Position numbers and translations under genes: made by a program. From Motacilla alba alba (lineage: Eukaryota; Chordata; Aves; Passeriformes; Motacillidae), in contig NC_052028.1 of NCBI RefSeq assembly GCF_015832195.1, positions 7,421,501 to 7,485,500 of the forward strand: a stretch of 64,000 bases of DNA, in the 5' to 3' direction. Shown piece after piece: positions 22,301 through 35,000 of this stretch (position 1 is its first letter; each line of letters starts with the position of its first letter). The notes below the pieces were generated by a model, which searched no databases, was not told the DNA's origin, and saw nothing but the letters and a program-made list of their open reading frames with translations.

Positions 22301-24460
22301 ACATCTCAGGGATTTAGAACCTGAGGCTCACCTGGAGGTGAATGCAGCTCTTCAGTCTGTACCCACGTTGGCAAGCACACCTGCACTGAAGTTTGCTGGT
22401 TTTCTGCCCTTTACCTTCCAGCTTCTTAAAGTGCTTCTAGATGTCAGAGCCTCAGGTTCACCCCATGGCACACAGGGTTCTATATTAACCATGATTTATT
22501 CCATTCAGCACAGGATCAGAGCCATCCTGAGCTGCTTAAACAAGAAAAGCAATGATGCCAGAGAAAAAAGACCCATGTCTGAGTCTCTGCATCTGATCCA
22601 TAACCTCCCTCCTTGGAGGCCATGCCAGGAACTCCATGGCTGATGTCATCCAGGTCACTTTTTTGTATCACTTAAATTACAGTTTTCCTAGGAGCTCTTT
22701 ATCTCAGGGCACTGGCTGAGAGGGAGAGGTACGTGTTATAGGATAACAAACACAACTTGCTGGAGGATCAGTTTGCGATTGAATTTGGTTTTAAATCAAG
22801 ATACTATTAGATATTACTTCTGCATTCAACAATCCTAGACTTGGGATGCCCCCGGATCAAGTAAATGTGATGAAATATGTCAGTGATCTGCTTCTCTGTG
22901 TCTCAGCTTACTGATAAAACAAGGAACTGGTAATTCATGGAGGGAATATGAAAAGAAGGTGTCCAAGGTAAGACACCAGTGAAATAAGGCTGGAGCAGGG
23001 CTATGATTCTGCAGAGAATGAAGATGTTGACATTATGGGAATTCCTGGGTGATTAACTGGGTGGAGCAGAAGGGCTTTATGGCCAACCATTTAATGACTC
23101 TCTGTGATTATTGCTTCATTATACTTTTATACATGACAAATTAAAGTGTATATTCTTTATACCTTAGGTAAGCTGTCGTTAGTGTGGTGGGATGAATGAG
23201 AGAAAGGAGTCAGTTCAATAAGGAGAAGGCTTTGTAAGAGTGCAGTGAGGGAGCCTGACATTCAATAACATTGTGGAGACAACAAGTTATTTCCTTGTTT
23301 CATCAGAAAGATAGCAAAAAAGCAAACAAGCATAGGGCATCCCAGCTGGGCAGGCCCTGCTCCCTTGAAACGTGCCAGGCAGATGTGGGACAGCACACAG
23401 ATAGGAAGGTCAATTAGGTTTCATTTTGTAGGATCTGTCTGGGCTTAAACCCAAGGAAAGAAGAGGAGATTGAGGGGTGGGGCTGTTAACCTTCCTTCAC
23501 GCATTTCTATTCTAGGTCAATTTATTTGGTGTCTGATGTCAATTCCTGACAAGATACAGACTAAAAAGGCAGTAAGGGTCTCAAGAGTACTGAAGTCATG
23601 GATAAAAAAAAAAAAGTTACTGTTCAAAATTCAGTCATTTAAGGTGTTCGATACATTTGGTGCGTGCAGACCTTGGCCCATGAAACCAGGAAGCTCAGAA
23701 TTCATTTTTTCTAAAGCTGGGTAAGCAATGAAAGCAAACCATAGGAGGTTGTAACTGAAAAGCATAATCTTTTTTTGTCAATATTTGGGTTGTGTAAGAG
23801 GTAGTGTGACTATTTTTGTAGATGACATTTACACTGAAACATCAAATATCCTCTGTCTTTTTCAGGTTACGTTTATGTTAGCTTCTATTTGTCTAGTAAT
23901 ATCTAGTATCTCTCCTTCTTTGATTATTTTTGAATTTACCTAATATGTTGTATCTTTACCTACAATGAGATCTCGGTAGTGAATGGTGCCTCTCTCACCA
24001 CAAAGACCTGACTGGAGTATCCTACCACAAGTTAAGTAAAAAAAACATTAGTTAAGAGAAAGCATGGGACTCCTACAGGGTGTTTCTCTGCAGTTAAAAC
24101 CAGGTTGGGGCTTTTATTTTATCTTTATATTAAGAGAAGTAAACTTGCCAGAGCAGGCAGTCAGTGTGGTGGTGTCACACTCCTGTCTCATCTTTGTACC
24201 TCTCCCCAGTATAAATTCCTGTTCCATATGACTACAAACCTTCCCTCAAATTATGGAAGTAATTAAAAATGCTCTAATATGCTGCTGAATGGAATGCACC
24301 TTGAAGACCTTGAGTGAAAATCTAATCTCCCTGTCATACAGTTACTGCGGACTGAAGAGAAACCCTGATGGTTTCAATAGCCTTCTGTCATACTGCCACT
24401 TCCCTTCCTCAGGCTTCCTCCAAGAGGGATAAGAGGGGACAATACCACTGGTCACCATTT
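19391..24460. other. Non-coding DNA between the purine tract and the IRF1 upstream CR1
   Basis: The part from 19.4 to 22.7 kb is moderately G+C-rich and therefore carries many chance open frames on both strands (up to 258 codons). None shows a domain, a signal peptide or a splice pattern I recognise. The part from 22.7 to 24.4 kb is AT-richer with nothing recognised. Confidence 0.5.
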
Positions 24461-24462
24461 CT

Positions 24463-24697
24463 CATAGAATCACAGGATCCCAGGGTGTTTTGGATTGGAA
24501 GGGACCTTAAAGGTGCCAACACCTTGCAATAAGGACACCTTCCACCAGACCAGGTTGCTTCAAGCCCCATCCAACCTATCCTTGAACGCTTCCAGGGATG
24601 GAACATCCTCTCTGGGCAACCTGTTGCAGGGTGTCACCACCCTCACAGCCAAGAATTTGTTTTTAATATCTCATTCCCCTTGTCCTGCCACTGGTTT
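24463..24697 (-). mobile_element. CR1 LINE 3' fragment
   Basis: Reverse-complement CR1 tail: CATAGAATCACAGGATCCC, TTGGAAGGGACCTTAAAG, GACACCTTCCACCAGACCAG, CTTCCAGGGATGGAACATCC and CTTGTCCTGCCACTG in order. Confidence 0.92.
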
Positions 24698-24794
24698 GCT
24701 GAGGCCAGGTGGGCACCTGGCACGCTGGTCCCTGGTTTAGGTGCACCACGATGCGCACAGGATTGCTCTGGCGACTCCACCGTCTCTTCCTGGA

Positions 24795-24985
24795 AAGGGG
24801 GCTAGACCACTCTGTGGTACGGGGGCTGGATCCCTCTGTGGGAACAGGATATCCCTGCGGCACGGGAGCGGGATCCCTTGGGATGACGGGGACTGGGTCC
24901 CTCCATGGGACAGAGACTAGATCCCTCCATGGGCTAGAAACCGGATCCTTCGGTGGCACAGCGGCCGGACCCCTCCGCGGCTCGG
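24795..24985. repeat. Degenerate minisatellite next to the IRF1 promoter
   Basis: About six imperfect copies of a roughly 25-30 bp unit built around GGATCCCTCCATGGGAC. CpG content rises copy by copy toward the IRF1 CpG island. Confidence 0.7.
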
Positions 24986-25104
24986 CGCTGGCTCCGGGCG
25001 GCGCTGGATGCGGCGGGGGAAGCGCGGGCGGGCGGCGGGGCGGGGCCGGGGCTCGCAGCGGGGGAGCCGCGCCCCCCGCGCCGCTGGTGCTACAACAGCG
25101 TGAT

Positions 25105-25113
25105 TTCCCCGAA
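25105..25113 (+). promoter_or_regulatory. IRF1: GAS element (STAT1 site) of IRF1
   Basis: TTCCCCGAA fits TTCNNNGAA exactly. The wider GATTTCCCCGAA context is the one I know from the mammalian IRF1 promoter. Confidence 0.85.
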
Positions 25114-25131
25114 GTGATGCTGCGGCGGCCG

Positions 25132-25173
25132 CCAATGACGGGCGCGTCCACCCCTGGCGGCGGCGCGGATTGG
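25132..25173. promoter_or_regulatory. IRF1: CCAAT box pair in the IRF1 promoter
   Basis: CCAAT on the plus strand at 25132-25136 and on the minus strand (ATTGG) at 25169-25173, 33 bp apart, between the GAS and kB sites. Confidence 0.6.
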
Positions 25174-25198
25174 CCGGGCGGCGGCCGGGCCCGGGCGC

Positions 25199-25208
25199 GG
25201 GGAATCCC
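25199..25208 (+). promoter_or_regulatory. IRF1: NF-kB site of IRF1
   Basis: GGGGAATCCC matches the kB consensus and sits about 40-50 bp before the likely transcription start. Mammalian IRF1 has the same decamer at about the same distance, from memory. Confidence 0.8.
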
Positions 25209-25244
25209 GGAGCCGCCGCGTTATACCCGCGGGCGCGGCCCGCG

Positions 25245-25319
25245 GCAGCCAGAGCCGGGCGGCGGGCGGACGGTGCGGGTCGGCCGGGAGAGCCACAGCT
25301 CGGTGTACGGCGCAGCGAG
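25245..25319 (+). other. IRF1: IRF1 non-coding exon 1 (5' end approximate)
   Basis: The exon ends in GCAGCGAG followed by the donor GTGGGT (25320). Spliced to exon 2 it gives GCGAG-CCAACATG, very like the human leader junction. The 5' end is set by the TATA-like element and kB site and may be off by tens of bases. Confidence 0.7.
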
Positions 25320-25334
25320 GTGGGTCCTGGTGCA

Positions 25335-25440
25335 GCCTGTCCACCCTATCCCATCCTATCCACCTATCCCATGCTGTCCTATCCTATCCTACCCTATCTC
25401 ATCCCACCCCATCCCACCCTCTCTTACCCCATCCCACCGT
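25335..25440. repeat. TATCC/ATCCC pentamer microsatellite in IRF1 intron 1
   Basis: Degenerate pentanucleotide repeats (TATCC, CATCC, ACCCC) starting about 15 bp after the exon 1 donor, interrupting the CpG island. Confidence 0.85.
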
Positions 25441-26472
25441 GAGCCCCCCGCTTTGCGCAGCACGGAGGTTCAGGAGAAGGCGCCCCGCAGGTCCCTGGGA
25501 GCGGTGCCAGGGCCACGGAGCGACTGAGCTCGGCTGGTGGCGAGGCGGCGGCGCCGGCCCCAGTGCGCGGAGCTGCTCGGGGGGCGGAGCGGGGGCACTG
25601 CCCCGGCCGCCGTCGGGGTGGGCACGGCGCATCCTGCTGCGGGCAGCGGTGTGCGCACAAGCCCCGGGGGCCAGGCTCGGGCGGGCTGTCCGTGCACAGC
25701 CGCGGGGCCGGGCACGGCTCCTCTCGGCCGCTGAGCCCCGGCGGAGCCGAGCCCCGCTGCTCGGGCAGCCCCTGGCAGCCCCTGGCCCGGAGCGGGCACT
25801 CTCCGGGACCTGCGCCGGGCGGGTTGCTGGTGAAAGTTAGAAGCGCGTTCTTTGGGCAGTCTTGGGCCGTGTGTCTTGGAAAAGCACCGCGAACAGGAAA
25901 TTATTTGCGCAAAGGAAGCGCCCGGAGGGTCGGTGCTCGCGGCGGCGGCGCCGCTGCTCGGGACGGGTCGCGGTGGGACTGGGGATCCCCGCCTGCAGCA
26001 GGACCGCTGCCCCTGTCTTGCGCAACTTTATTAATAATAAACTTTCTCGAAGAGGATTTTGCGGTCGGTGCCCCTCCGTGGCGGTAGAGCGGGGGCACAC
26101 CCGCACGCAGCGGCGGTGCTGGCGGGACCCAGAACGGGCTCGGAACCGGGCTCGGAACCGGGCTCCCCGCGGCCCGAGCGCTGCCGCGCACAGCTCCCCG
26201 CGCAGACCGGGCTGAGCACCCGCTGCTCCATCGGCCCCTCCGCCGAATTCCAAACCTGAGCCCTGCTTTGGAGCTGAGCCAGGCGGAGCAGGAAGCGCTT
26301 CCCTCCAGGAGAGGGTGAGAGGCACTGAACGAGTTAAGACTCTGGAAGAGTTGTTCTCGGGAGCGCTGGTGGTGATGCTGAGCACAGGCGGTATGGGAGG
26401 GGCGACACTGCACCGTGCTTAAAACAGTGATGAGAATTTGTCTGACCTGTTGTTACTCCTTTCACAGCCAAC

Positions 26473-29400
26473 ATGCCAGTGTCAAGAATGCGCATGAGGC
26501 CGTGGCTGGAAATGCAGATTGATTCCAATCAAATACCAGGACTGATATGGATTAACAAGGTGAGGCTGCTCTGTACTATTATCATCATTAGTAGTACTAC
26601 TTGTGTAGCATTAATATTCCTTGTTCTTAAATGACACTAAACACAAGTCAAGATCATAAAGGAAAAGGCATGGAGAAAACTTGCCAGCATTATGTTTAAA
26701 AAGCAACAGGTTTTGTTTGCAGAAAAGGTAACTCTGCTTGGTGCACAGTGGAGTAGTTCCATTTTTCTCTCAGAAAATTCCCAGGAGGGGAATGATAAAT
26801 TGCAATGAAAACATTCTGAGTATGTTGGAGAACGAAGAAACCTTCAAAATCTCTTTTAACTCCTGCTGCTTATTGAGCCAAGTCACCTCCTGTTCCAGAT
26901 AAGCAGCTGCTGTTACACTCCAGTTGCTTCCATTTTTAAGAGTCTGCCTGAAAGAAATGTTGTATTTTTTGGTCTGTACAGCATATCCCTGTTACCAGGG
27001 TGTAGCACAGGTTGAGATCACTGAGCTTATTGAACCAAGTCTCTAAAGTTTCCATATCCACCCCAAAAGGATATTTAAGCTACACTTTTTTTTGTAGGAT
27101 TGCTGCAGGATCTTATGGGCAACTTAAAAAAGGGATTCTCTGACAAAGTGTATCTAGAAAAAAATGCTGTAATTTATGACATACTAATAGGTTAGATGTG
27201 ATGTATTGGAATTATTCTGGGATAAAGGTGATAATATTGCTGACTTCTACTGTACTGTAGTACCTTTGGGTTTTTTTTCCCAATTTCAGAAATCATAAAA
27301 AGCCTTAAATGCCATGAGCAAAATAGATGGAACAATGGCTATTGTAGTTATATGCCAATGGCTATAAACCACCTGCTCTAAAATATAGAGCAGGGGGTGT
27401 TAGAACATTTCAGAGATACAACTGAGAACTCTGATTAAATCCATCATTCCAAACTGGCATGTGATGTTTCTTTTTTTAATTCAAATCCCTACTGGTTAAA
27501 TTTCAGGACAAGAGGATCTTTCAGATCCCATGGAAACATGCAGCTAAGCATGGCTGGGACATGGAGAAGGATGCCTGCCTTTTCCGGAGCTGGGCCATTC
27601 ACACAGGTGGGTGCTGCCTTTGCATTCCCATCACATCACTAGCTTAAACAAGGCTTTTTTTTGCCTTGTCTTACACTGGTAGTTAGATTAACTAACTAGT
27701 ATGTATGTCAGATAATACAATGTTGGTATCTTTTGGTGGGAAAAAGCAGCACTGGAAAGTCTAAAATACACAACCCATCTCTTATTTATAGGAAGGTATA
27801 AAGAAGGTGAGAAAGATCCTGATCCAAAAACCTGGAAGGCAAATTTCCGCTGTGCCATGAATTCCCTGCCTGACATTGAAGAAGTGAAGGATAAAAGCAT
27901 CAACAAAGGCTCCAGTGCTGTCAGGGTTTACAGGATGCTGCCACCCTTGACAAAGCATCAGAAGAAAGGTAAACCCTTGGCAATCCAGTGGAGTTACACT
28001 GCTTAAACAGCTCTTAAAGGTCCTGCTCTATGTAAGCAGAGGGTGACTGACTTGTTGGTGGCACTGGTGCCACTGGGCTCGCTCACTGGGTATTGCTGGG
28101 AACAGCTTGTACAAACAGTTCATTTTATCCCAAATTCCTTAAACATGCCTAAAGGCAGCATCAGGGGGTCATGGGGACTGGCTGGTGGTGGCAGTAGTTG
28201 AGCTTGCTGAGCAGGTTTCAGGCCTGCAAGAGCTCACACTTGCCTAAAATGTGCAGCCCTTTCTCACATTCTTATTTTATTTCACAGAAAGGAAGTCAAA
28301 GTCTTCAAGAGAAGTAAGAAACAAGAGCAAGAGAAAGGTATGTATGTGTCTGTAGAGGCAGCTTAAGAAGCTAGAGGTTTTGGTGGTTTTCTTTCTTAAC
28401 TTTTTTCATATGGGAACTTGCACGTTCTTAGAGAAGTCTTTCATGCTTTACCCTTGTTTTCAGTGTTATGAAGAGACAAGGCTGAAAGAGTCAGCAGAAA
28501 GCTTAACCAACACTCCTTTGCCAGATGACCACAGTGGCTACACCATTCACGACTATGCAGGGCAGGAAGTGGAGGTGGAGAGCACAGCCATCACCTTAGG
28601 TGAGACGCTGGGTTCAGGTCTGAGCAGAGTGGAAAATGCCACTTGTGCTAAACATACGGTCAAAGATGAGTCTTGGGGCTGGGGCAGCTGCAGTGTCAGA
28701 CTGGCAGGGAGGAAACAGGGCTGGCTGTCTCTGTCCTGTGAGTGCCAACTCCTGGTGCATCCCACAGACCTGTCCTCCTGCGAGGTGAGCGGCTCCCTGA
28801 GCGACTGGAGGCCAGCAATGGAGGTCACCATGGCCGACAGCACCAACGACCTCTACCAGCTCCAGGTGTCTCCCCTGGCTTCCTCCTCAGAGGGTGGGTA
28901 TTTCCTTTTTCCCCACCCAGTCTTTCACTGCTCTGCTGGAGGCAAGGCAGCAGGATGAAAGAGTGCCTGGGCCAACAGGAGAAACAAGAGCTGCCTTGTA
29001 GATAAAATAAACCCCACCTGATAGATCTGGGAATTTGGAGTTACCAAACCAACCAGGGTGCAGAAGGGGAGAGCTGGCACATGCCACCTAGCCATGGGTG
29101 AAAGGCTCTGAAATGCCTCCTGCTCCAGCAGAGATGGTCAAGGTAGCCATGCTTGCCACTGGGGAAATAAATAATTAACTAACGTGGGTAGATCAGAGTG
29201 GTTCTTCACTCAGTGTGCAAACCATCTTCCTCCTGTCATCTTCCACAGCAAGTGGGCTCTGCTCTGTTGAGTCCTGGGGATGCATCAGAGCTGGCTGGAG
29301 CCCTGCACCTCCTCATGCAGTTGTTGAAGAGATCAGAGATGAAGGGCTGTGAGGAGTCTGGGGTGGGCATGAATAAAAAGTGGTCGTGTTGTGTGACAAG

Positions 29401-31059
29401 AGAATATGAAGCAGGTTTTGTGGTGAAGAAGCAGAAGTATGAGGGCTAAAACTTGACATCTATGTTTTCTTCCCTTTTTTTTTTATGTGCTTACAAAACA
29501 GTCACAGACGAAGATGAAGAGGAAATAAATCCGGATATGTTTAAGGTAAAACCAGCCTTTCTGGTCAGAATTAAATTGTCCAAAGTTGGTGTTTGTACCA
29601 AGAGAGAAAGGAAAGCAGGTATCTGATCCAGTCTGATGTGAGCTGAACATATACTCTTTCTTAATGAGGAAGCCTGAAAAATTTAAAATAAAAAGAAAGC
29701 TGCTTTGCAAACTTGAACTGGAGGGGACACACCAATGGAAATATTTACCCTTCATGTGAAAGTCAGAGGAAGTTACTGAGTACTGCTAGGACTAGAGGTT
29801 CACAGAATCACAGAATCATTAAGGTTGGGAAAGATGTCTTAAGACATCAAGTCCAACCATCAGCCCAGCACCACCACCATGTTCATTAAACCATGTCCTC
29901 TAGTGCCATATCATCATTTTTTTGAACACTTCCAGGGATGATGACTCCACCACTTCCCTGGACAGCCTGTTCCAATGCTTGACAATCCTTTCCATGAAAA
30001 TTTCTTCCCTAATACCCATATACATTTCCCTTGGCACAACTTGAGGCCATTTCCTTGATCTCAGGTTGTTGTATTAGGGTCTGCACAGATCCTCTAGACT
30101 TTTCAGTTTTGCCCTTCCCTCCACCTCTGACATGTTTAGCTCCTAATCTGCATTTCCAGACATGTCACGCTCATCCCACTGATAAGATAGGAAGAGATGA
30201 AAAGGTGCTCCAGCCCTTGCTGTTTTGCATTAACTTTTTTTTTTTTTAAACTGACAAAACAAGTTTTAATAACTTAGCATGAGAAAATAGAACTTGATCT
30301 TGTTGCTTACCTGTCTTCTAATTAAGGGCAAGTAAACATTGCACCCACAGCAGGAAGGAGCAGTTTTTACCATCTCCTTCTTCTCTTCCAGCTGCTTGAA
30401 CCAGCCCAAGACTGGTACAACACCAGCATTGGGGGGAAAGGCTTTCTCACCAACGAGTCAGGCACTCAGAGCCTGTGCAGCACCTACAGCTACAAGGAGC
30501 AGGACGGGGACATCGACACCACCTCAGGTACAGCTCCTGGGCTGCCCCTGACAGTCAGGGCCACGGGGTGATGCAGATAAGGCACTGACTGGGAGGCAGC
30601 AAAGGAAATGGTGGAATTCACCATCCTTGGGTTCTGAGATTGCCAAGCAGCCTGTTATAAGGCTGTAAGGAATTTGTTGACAGTAAGCAAAGCCTACAGA
30701 TTACAGGGTTAAACACGTGTAAGTTAGGTCAGCTTTCAGGAACTCCTTGAAATATAACTGAAGAGTTTCCTCGAGCAATAGCTTAAATTAAACAGTTTAA
30801 TAGAAAGCATTTGATGTATTTTAGAAAATTAATAGTCTAAAGTATTTACTCTCATCTGAGAAATATTTTTATTTTTGATATTTGTTTTTAATATATCTAT
30901 ATACTATTTTGCTCTTGCTGCATTAATTCAGTGCCCATTCTTGGTTCCTCTTATCTAGGAGAGATGGATTTCAGGTTCTACGACCAGAAAAACAGCCAAG
31001 ACTTCTCCTGGCTGGATTCTGTGAGGCCAACCATGCAAGTCATTCCCTGTGGATTGTAA
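26473..31059 (+). CDS. IRF1: Interferon regulatory factor 1, complete gene
   Basis: Nine coding exons: 26473-26559 (exon starts 26468), 27507-27606, 27792-27968, 28288-28337, 28464-28599, 28768-28893, 29502-29545, 30392-30527 and 30959-31059 (TAA 31057-31059). All are GT-AG. Exons of 100, 177 and 50 bp match human IRF1 exactly. The product is 318 residues against 325 in human. The IRF DNA-binding domain (residues 1 to about 115) keeps the tryptophans W11, W26, W38, W46, W58 and W77 and the recognition-helix residues R82, C83, N86 and S87. A basic stretch at 123-138 (RKSK...KSKRK) is the nuclear localisation region. An acidic patch follows at 228-233 (DEDEEE). The C-terminus keeps the WLDS motif (303-306) and ends in VIPCGL, where human has AIPCAP. 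IRF1 binds ISRE/IRF-E sites and activates interferon-stimulated, MHC class I and Th1 genes. No defect is seen. The region between the acidic patch and the C-terminus is shorter than in human. Confidence 0.98.
29801..30055 (-). mobile_element. CR1 LINE 3' fragment in IRF1 intron 8
   Basis: Reverse-complement CR1 of a different subfamily: CACAGAATCACAGAATCATT, AAGTCCAACCATCAGCCCAG, CCATGTCCTCTAGTGCC, TTTGAACACTTCCAGGG and ACTTGAGGCCATTTCC. It lies between coding exons 7 and 8 (gene exons 8 and 9) and does not touch a splice site. Confidence 0.92.
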
Positions 31060-32050
31060 ACCCTTGGCTTCCTCCAACCACAAACTGCTCTTGGATTGAA
31101 ACTTCAACAAGCATGGAGAGAATGGGAGAAATGTTTTGTTACTGACTGAAGGAAGAAAGTAGCTTTTCTATTCCGTTTCAACTGTAGGCCTGGAAAGGTT
31201 AGCATGGAAAACACCATTACCAATGTTCAAAAGGAACCCCATCTCACTAGCAGGACTCTGGTGCTCAAGGTGCTCAGCTGCAGCTCCCACCTCATTGCTC
31301 TGGAGGTGAAGCTTTTGCTGGAAGGTGTCACTGTGCCATGGAGTCTGACGTGGTGGGGTACCACAGGCCTGGGGAGCAGGTTACCATCCTCCCCACATGT
31401 GGTGTGATGAGCACTTTACCCACAGAGTGCTTAGAGGAGACACTGCAGATAAGTTTCTGACTGTTAGTTTTGATTGCTGCTTACCTGTGCAACACTGGTG
31501 ACATTGAGCTTAACTGTCATACACTTTTGGAGAAAAATTACGCTAATGGGCCATCTCTTCTTTGATTTACTCCATCATATAGTTCATCTTTCAGACCCTT
31601 CAACTCTGTAAATAAACCACTAAAATGTGAAGATTCAGTTTAGGCTTTGCTTCCACCCAGTCTGTTCCCCAGGTGCACTCCTAGGACACTCTCTGCCATA
31701 GGCATGCCCTATCCCTTTCCTCAGACGAGTCCGAGAGCTGCTGCATGAAACAATTTTGCACTGATAGGGGCAGAGCTCTTTAATTTTACCATGCCTTTTG
31801 TAGACTCCTTCTGGCACTCTGTGGGGATTCCTCCAGTACTGCACAAAAGCTGTAACATCCCACAGATCCTCTGGATCAGCATATGCAGGCAAGTGCTGGA
31901 TGGAAGAGGTTCTAATGTGTGTGTGTGTGTATAATAGATAGGAATCAAATCACTAAGCTGGAAAAGATTATTTTTCTTGTACATTTTATTTTTGTATATA
32001 AAATGTTGTATAAAATGTTGTTTAATAAAATGTTTTATATATGACATGTT
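31060..32050 (+). terminator. IRF1: IRF1 3' UTR and poly(A) signals
   Basis: AATAAA occurs at 31611-31616 and again at 32024-32029. The first gives a UTR of about 570 nt and the second about 980 nt. A TG dinucleotide run (about 31914-31931) lies between them. Either or both may be used. Confidence 0.7.
31914..31933. repeat. TG microsatellite
   Basis: Nine or so TG units ending in TATA, in the distal IRF1 3' UTR. Confidence 0.9.
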
Positions 32051-35000
32051 TACTTTTTCTCATGGAAGAGCTCCGAGGATGCATTCCAGCTTCCTTGAAA
32101 ATACCCAAACAGATGCACTGTTGAGACAGTTGGAGGGGTTTTTTCATTACTCATGAAAGCACAAAGAACTTAGTTTGCTGTCATTTTCTACCCCCCAGCC
32201 TCTTCCAAGTGCAGCTGGTGGGTGGAATCCTACATGGCAGGGAAGGGGAGCCCTGGTGCTGTGCATTGCAGGGTAGTTAGTTTGTACTTATCATCTGCAA
32301 GTCAGGCCTGACACAGAGCAAGGCTATGCTAAAAAATCCTGTACAGCAAGTCCCTGCTATGGATGTTCCTATCTGCAGTACCCCTGGCTTCTGGTACTAG
32401 ATCAGCAGTGAAGCCCTAGGTGAAGACCTCAGGTTCGCCTAAAAAGACAGCACAATTCAGAAGGCAAGGGGAAAGCAAGCTGGTTTTCCCCTGAATGTTT
32501 GGTTGATTTGCTGTATTTCATGCTGTAAGGGTCTGACATCATTGCATCATGTGTGGCTGGATACAAGTGAGGCTGAGGCAGTGTGTGAGAGCCACAGCCA
32601 CTGACACTGCCTGGAAAACCCCTGTGCTGTGCTGGTGTTTGGGGAATAACTTCATTCTCTGGGCCAGAGCCAAAGGAGAATACTGGGCTGCAGGAGAGGA
32701 AGACCCAGCCCAAGGGGCTGGAACAAAGAGGACATTTCCTACTGCCTTTGGCACAGGCTTTGCTGAACTGACCTGCAGGGCAGGGACAGACGAGAGCTTA
32801 CTGAGGGAAGAGGGAAAATTGACTGCCGGGTCATGGGTCTCAAATGCAGCACAGCAAAGTGGAGGGGCAGCCTGGGGAGGTCCCTTTGTCATGTTAATCA
32901 TTAACCAGCTCTCCCTGGCAGCCCAGGAAGCACCTTGGGCAGAGAGCAGCTTCTGATGACCTCAGCCTGGCCTGCAGGGAGGCTGGGAGTGTGGGGACTC
33001 TGCTGTCCCCCCAGAGCTGCCACACTCCCTGGCAGGGTATCTGGCCTGAAGGTCCCTGTGTAGGGAATCCCCTCCAGCTGGGAATCCCTGAGTAGCTGGG
33101 CTGCCTTAAATCACACACACACACCTAAAATCCTGCAGATCTAGAGCAGGAACATTTTTGCACAAGCTAAGAAATCACCCACCAGATTCTCAGCCTTTCA
33201 GTGTTTAAAGTGAGCTTATGAAAGAGACAGAGAGCAGCTTTTAACTCGGCCAGACAGTGACAGGACAAGGGACATGGGTACACAGGGTAGGGTTGGACTG
33301 AATAGACCCTGGGAAGAAATTCTTGACCCCGGAGGATGCTGAGGCCCTGGCACAGGCTATCCAGAGCAGCTGTGACTGCTCCACCCCTGGAAGTGTTCAA
33401 GGCCAGGCTGAGAGGGGCTTGGAGCAACCTGGTCTAATGAAAGGTGTCCATGCCCACAGCAGGTTGGAGAAAAATGAGCTTTAAGGTCCCTTCCAGCCCA
33501 AAGCATTTGATGATTCTACGATTCCATGACCAGATTTGTGTCCTGGTCAGCTGCAGCAGCAGCTTCTACCAAGGAAAGAATGTGGGGCTGCAGCCCCAGA
33601 CCTACCTCTAGCCCTGGGACAGGACACCAGCTCAACACCAACACAAGGAGGAAATCAGTTTTAAGAGCCCTTGCAAGTTCACCACATGTGGGGGGAGGGG
33701 GCAGGAGAGAGATGGGAAACTTTCTATGATGCAAGCATTGCTAAAAATAAGGTAGAGATTAATTCACCCATTCATGCGTTAAAAGGGGCATGCTTTTCAC
33801 AAATATGCTTACATGCAAAAAAAACATCCCAGCATTGAAATGTTCACAGATAAAAGGTTCAATTCCCAAGATTTGGGAAGAAAGCAGCAGCAAGTGCCTC
33901 ACACCCAGGAACCAGACGGGCCCCAAGACTATTTCATGATGTTGGAAGTGCTTTCCCTTGTTGGCTGCCAAGTACCTGCATGTCTCCATGTTGGGAATTT
34001 TACCAGTGAAAAGTGGTGAAGTCTCATGACAGAATTTGGTAGTTATTCAGCTATTGAAGCATCTGGATGGATTAATTCCACCCCAGGTATATATTGTCAG
34101 TTTTGTTGTTTTGAACTCTTTGGGAGGGGAAGAAGAACAGAGTGGTGCTCTCCAGCTCAGGACGGGGGGTGACTTGGGGGCTGCTGTGCTGAGCTGGTGC
34201 CTGACTGGCTCCTCCATCACCTCCAGGGCAGGAGGGACTTGCAGAAGCAACAGACTAAAGAGACTTTCAGGCCACTTGCACACAGAGGAGCATCATCAGC
34301 TCTTTAGCATTAACTCCCTGCACAGGCTATGTGATAAAAACAGTTTTAAACCTTGACTCTGGATTTTTCTGAACTTGCCTATCCTAATCAAGCTCTTCCT
34401 AAACCCAGTATACTCTTCATAAACCCAACTCTTGTTTTGTTGGAGTAAGAACTTGTTTTCACCTGTCATGTGCACACAGCTAAATTCAGCTGGGAAGTGT
34501 TCACATCACAGGAGTGCAGGTCCCTGGGGAGAGCTGCTCAGCCCTTTCAAACCCAGCCAGAGCAATAAAGGAAAGTTCCTATGGGCAGGGCTCAAAGGGC
34601 AAGAAGCTCTTGTGCCATGAACCTTGCATGACAGAGAGAAAGATCTAAAGGCAGTGCAGCTGTTGCAAAAATAAAGATAACTTCTCTGAGGTGGAAAACA
34701 AAAAGGAGTCGTTGTGTAATCACTGAGCATTTAGGAAATGAATGGAGCTACTGCTGCAGGCTTGGAAGGCTTTCCATCACCTACCCCATCCTTACACCAT
34801 CAATGGCTGCAGCTCACTTGTGAGCCTTGGAACCATTCAAAAGCAAACTAAAAAAATCCCTTTATTTAGCTTTAGAGCCTTAGGCCATCAGCAGGATAAA
34901 CTTCCTGAAATAGACAGTGTCAGATCTCATCCCACATTCTGTGGGTAGGAAAGTTCTGCAGCAGCTCCAGCACAGATTCTGCCCTGCAGCATCCTGCACT

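Larger units (their letters stand above)
24986..26250 (+). promoter_or_regulatory. IRF1: IRF1 CpG island and core promoter
   Basis: Dense CpG from just upstream of exon 1 through the first half of intron 1. The core promoter holds, in order, a STAT GAS, a CCAAT, an inverted CCAAT, a kB site and a weak TATA-like TTATAC (25221-25226). The same set of elements controls mammalian IRF1, making it inducible by interferon-gamma through STAT1 and by TNF/IL1 through NF-kB. Confidence 0.85.

Noticed and set aside
21906..22643. 245-codon plus-strand open frame
   Set aside because: Proline/serine/leucine-rich without domains; same G+C-driven pattern, with opposing frames over the same bases.
24709..25527. 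272-codon plus-strand open frame over the IRF1 promoter
   Set aside because: Runs through the minisatellite, the GAS and kB sites and the exon 1 donor; explained by the CpG island.
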